A DNA stretch of 39,244 bases from Cochliopodium minus (Eukaryota; Discosea; Himatismenida; Cochliopodiidae). This document shows, one piece after another, positions 37,520 through 39,244 of the stretch. The DNA is taken from the NCBI GenBank assembly GCA_024220525.1, contig JAMYWO010000131.1:82350-121593 (forward strand), read 5' to 3'. A model generated the notes under the pieces. The model saw only the letters and a list, made by a program, of their open reading frames with translations. It was not told the origin of the DNA and did not search any database. Position 1 is the stretch's first letter. Every line of letters begins with the position of its first letter. Position numbers and translations under genes: made by a program.

Positions 37520-38212
37520 TTAATTCGATTCTGAATTTTTTTTTGTTGTTTCTGTCAATTGATTTAGTTGTGACAAAAAGTTTTGAAGTTCTTTGAAAGA
37601 GTTTGTCAATTTCTTTTCTTTATTTTTTTTCATTTCTTCAATATCATTGTCCAAGGTGAGGAATATCGTCTCCACTTTCTTGGAAAATTCGATGAAACTT
37701 TCCTCTTCTTTAAATTTCTTTCCCAACAACTCAATGTCTTTATTTAATTGATTTTTTGATACTAATGCAGCATTACAATTACCTTTCTCGAGTGCGTTCA
37801 AAAGCCTATTGAAATCTCTTTTACCCTTCTTTTCTAGAAAAGTATTTAATTCAAATTCAACCAGTTTTTGTTTTAATTTTGTTTGATATAATTGCTTGTT
37901 CTTTTCATAATTTTCCAAAAATTCTTCGGCCAAAATGAAATGTGGTTCTTTGATATGTTTGTTCAGTTTATCAACCAAAAGATTTAATTTATCCAACCAT
38001 CTTAATGCTGTTTTTGGATTTCTAATTTCATATTCTGTATCTTCTTCCTCCTGCTCTTCTCCCTCCCCATCTCCTTTAAAATTATTATTTTCAATTATTT
38101 TTTCTTTTTTGGGTAGCAATTTTTCTGCCAATGAATTGAATAGGTAATCTTGTAATAAATGAAATGCTTTTTCTGATGATTTTAAATTTCTTTCAAACTC
38201 TCTTTGATTCAT
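37520..38212 (-). CDS. Coiled-coil protein of unknown function
   Basis: Single exon, 230 aa, from the ATG at 38212. I do not recognise the family. It is highly helical and charged: an N-terminal helix (NLKSSEKAFHLLQDYLFNSL), an acidic GEEQEEEDTEYE linker at about 50-62, then long Leu-heptad-like helices (ALRWLDKLNLLVDKLNKHI; FNRLLNALEKGN) and a Lys/Glu-rich C-terminal coiled coil ending in a Ser/Asn tail. There is no signal peptide or membrane segment. It is convergent with the KDM5-like gene (58 bp) and in tandem with aprataxin (104 bp downstream of its stop). Confidence 0.7.
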   Translation of the reverse strand: MNQREFERNLKSSEKAFHLLQDYLFNSLAEKLLPKKEKIIENNNFKGDGEGEEQEEEDTEYEIRNPKTALRWLDKLNLLVDKLNKHIKEPHFILAEEFLENYEKNKQLYQTKLKQKLVEFELNTFLEKKGKRDFNRLLNALEKGNCNAALVSKNQLNKDIELLGKKFKEEESFIEFSKKVETIFLTLDNDIEEMKKNKEKKLTNSFKELQNFLSQLNQLTETTKKNSESN

Positions 38213-38316
38213 GTTATCTTTACAATTTTTTTTTTTTTGAATATATTTTAAATCAGAGAACCATATTAATTCAGAGAATGGTTTGGTTTTTTTTTTTTGA
38301 TTAAAAAGAATTTTAA

Positions 38317-39140
38317 TTAAATAACAATATCATCGTTTTTACAAGTTAAAATATGTAGCTTGAGTTTTGGAATAGTTTTGACCTCAAAACCACATTTATG
38401 GCACTTTAAATTTTGCTTCAAAAGTTGTTCATAATGGCCTTTGTTTTTCTCAAAATCGATAGATCCATCTTCTTTCAGCTTTTTTATGAAAACATCCGCT
38501 AAAAAAAAAATATTTATTAAATAAAATAAAAAATAAAAAATAAAAAATAAGAAAAATAATCACCTCCAATGAAAAAGCTAGAAGTGAAAGAATTCTTTTC
38601 AAAAAAAAAAGTATGAGAATTTTTTAAAAAATAAAGTAGCTAAAAATTAAAATTTACCCAATGTTTTTTATTTTTGAGACAATCGGAATCAAAATCATCA
38701 GAAATCAACTTTTAAAAGTTTTATTAAAAAATTAAAATAAAAAAATAAAAAAATAAAAAATAAAAAATAAAATAAAAAATAAAAAAAAATAAAAAAATTA
38801 CATGTAAGTGGATCTGGGAAATAGAAGGGATGGCATGGAAACCAATGTTAAAAGAGAGTTTGGGGTGAGAAGGGGAAATTTCTCGCACTTTTTTCTGGGC
38901 GAAATGGAACATCTTTTCTATCAAAGGAATATCCAATCTCGTTATGTTCGAATATTCTGGAATCTTTTTTCTTGGAATTACTTTTGAATTTTTAATTTTT
39001 ATTTTTTTTAAAAAATAATAAAAAAAAAGTTTTAATATTGAGATTGGGGTTTTACTCAGTTTGTGTATTTTTGCTTTTGGATATTTGTCATCAATCATGA
39101 TGATGTCATTGTCATAAAATAATATTTGTGGGTTTGATTC
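38317..39140 (-). CDS. APTX: Aprataxin (HIT domain plus C-terminal zinc finger), 5' partial
   Basis: Aprataxin removes AMP from abortive 5'-adenylated DNA ligation ends. Exons are 39056-39140, 38802-38980, 38658-38708, 38564-38594 and 38317-38498, phases 1,0,0,1. The HIT domain starts DNDIIMIDDKYPKAKIHKLI (human VVVIKDKYPKARYHWL), then FNIGFHAIPSISQIHLHLIS (human YHAIPSMSHVHLHVIS), DDFDSDCLKNKKHWNSF (human DFDSPCLKNKKHWNSF). The zinc finger reads CHKCGFEVKTIPKLKLHILT followed by Cys, so it is C2HC where animals have C2H2. The triad reads QIHLHL: the middle nucleophile His is kept, the first His is Gln. The 5' exon or exons, and any FHA domain, lie beyond 39140 behind an (AAAAAAT)n stretch at the window end. 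Confidence 0.9.
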
Positions 39141-39169
39141 CTTGTTAATAATAAAAAATAAATGTTCCA

Positions 39170-39244
39170 AAAAAATAAAAAAATAAAAAAATAAAAAAAT
39201 AAAAAAATAAAAAAATAAAAAAATAAAAAAATAAAAAAATAAAA
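39170..39244. repeat. (AAAAAAT)n heptamer array at the window end
   Basis: About ten perfect AAAAAAT units run to the last base. They lie upstream of the first visible aprataxin acceptor, so they are probably intronic, and the sequence may stop here because the repeat could not be assembled. The same unit occurs at 35655-35735. Confidence 0.85.

Noticed and set aside
39170-39244. Telomere at the right end
   Set aside because: AAAAAAT has no G-rich strand and the same array occurs internally at 35655-35735, so it is an ordinary intronic repeat.

Overview
This window is nuclear DNA from an AT-rich, intron-rich unicellular eukaryote. Every recognisable gene is eukaryotic: TOR kinase, GCN5/PCAF, cytosolic PheRS beta, RER1, INTS4, SLBP, CCDC12/Cwf18, UBAC1/KPC2, TTLL, NDUFA6, aprataxin, APLF-like and KDM5-like. 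Introns are short and very AT-rich, the proteins carry long Asn runs, start codons sit in A-rich leaders, and the standard code works throughout. This fits an amoeba-like protist of dictyostelid or amoebozoan type, but I cannot assign a genus. NDUFA6, a respiratory complex I subunit, argues for an aerobic mitochondrion.

Layout. 5-2088 (-): 3' part of an Integrator subunit 4 gene. 2090-3249 (-): FHA-PBZ (APLF-like) gene, cut by an N. 3448-5479 (+): triple SKICH-like plus zinc-ribbon protein. 5573-6174 (+): CCDC12/Cwf18. 6337-7332 (+): ankyrin protein with a myristoylation-type start. 7375-9062 (+): membrane-anchored short-chain dehydrogenase. 9133-11651 (+): UBAC1-like. 11852-12331 (-): NDUFA6. 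12523-13275 (+): RER1. 13413-16363 (-): PheRS beta. 16570-22502 (-): GCN5/PCAF, divergent from TOR at 22784-32888 (+). 32966-33544 (-): SLBP, divergent from a TTLL gene at 33591-35440 (+). 35501-36730 (-): Asn-rich unknown gene. 36816-37461 (+): C5HC2 end of a KDM5-like protein. 37520-38212 (-): coiled-coil unknown. 38317-39140 (-): aprataxin, 5' end outside the window.

I built gene models by reading splice sites by eye and checking that exon lengths keep frame. Frame closes in all multi-exon models that are complete in the window. Genes are packed tightly, with about 40-280 bp between neighbours and many convergent or divergent pairs. There is no operon logic. A loose theme is chromatin and RNA (INTS4, SLBP, GCN5, KDM5-like, CCDC12) and DNA single-strand-break repair (FHA-PBZ, aprataxin), but this may be chance.

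I found no convincing new multi-gene system. The most interesting points are lineage-specific changes in conserved proteins: a TOR FATC without its redox cysteine partner, an SLBP without TPNK, a TTLL lacking canonical motifs, an aprataxin HIT triad starting with Gln, and a PCAF-type GCN5 inflated by Asn tracts. Others are the SKICH-like triple-domain protein, a strong excess of phase-1 introns, and two GC-AG first introns in the divergent GCN5/TOR pair. Three single N bases each coincide with a broken gene and probably hide assembly gaps.
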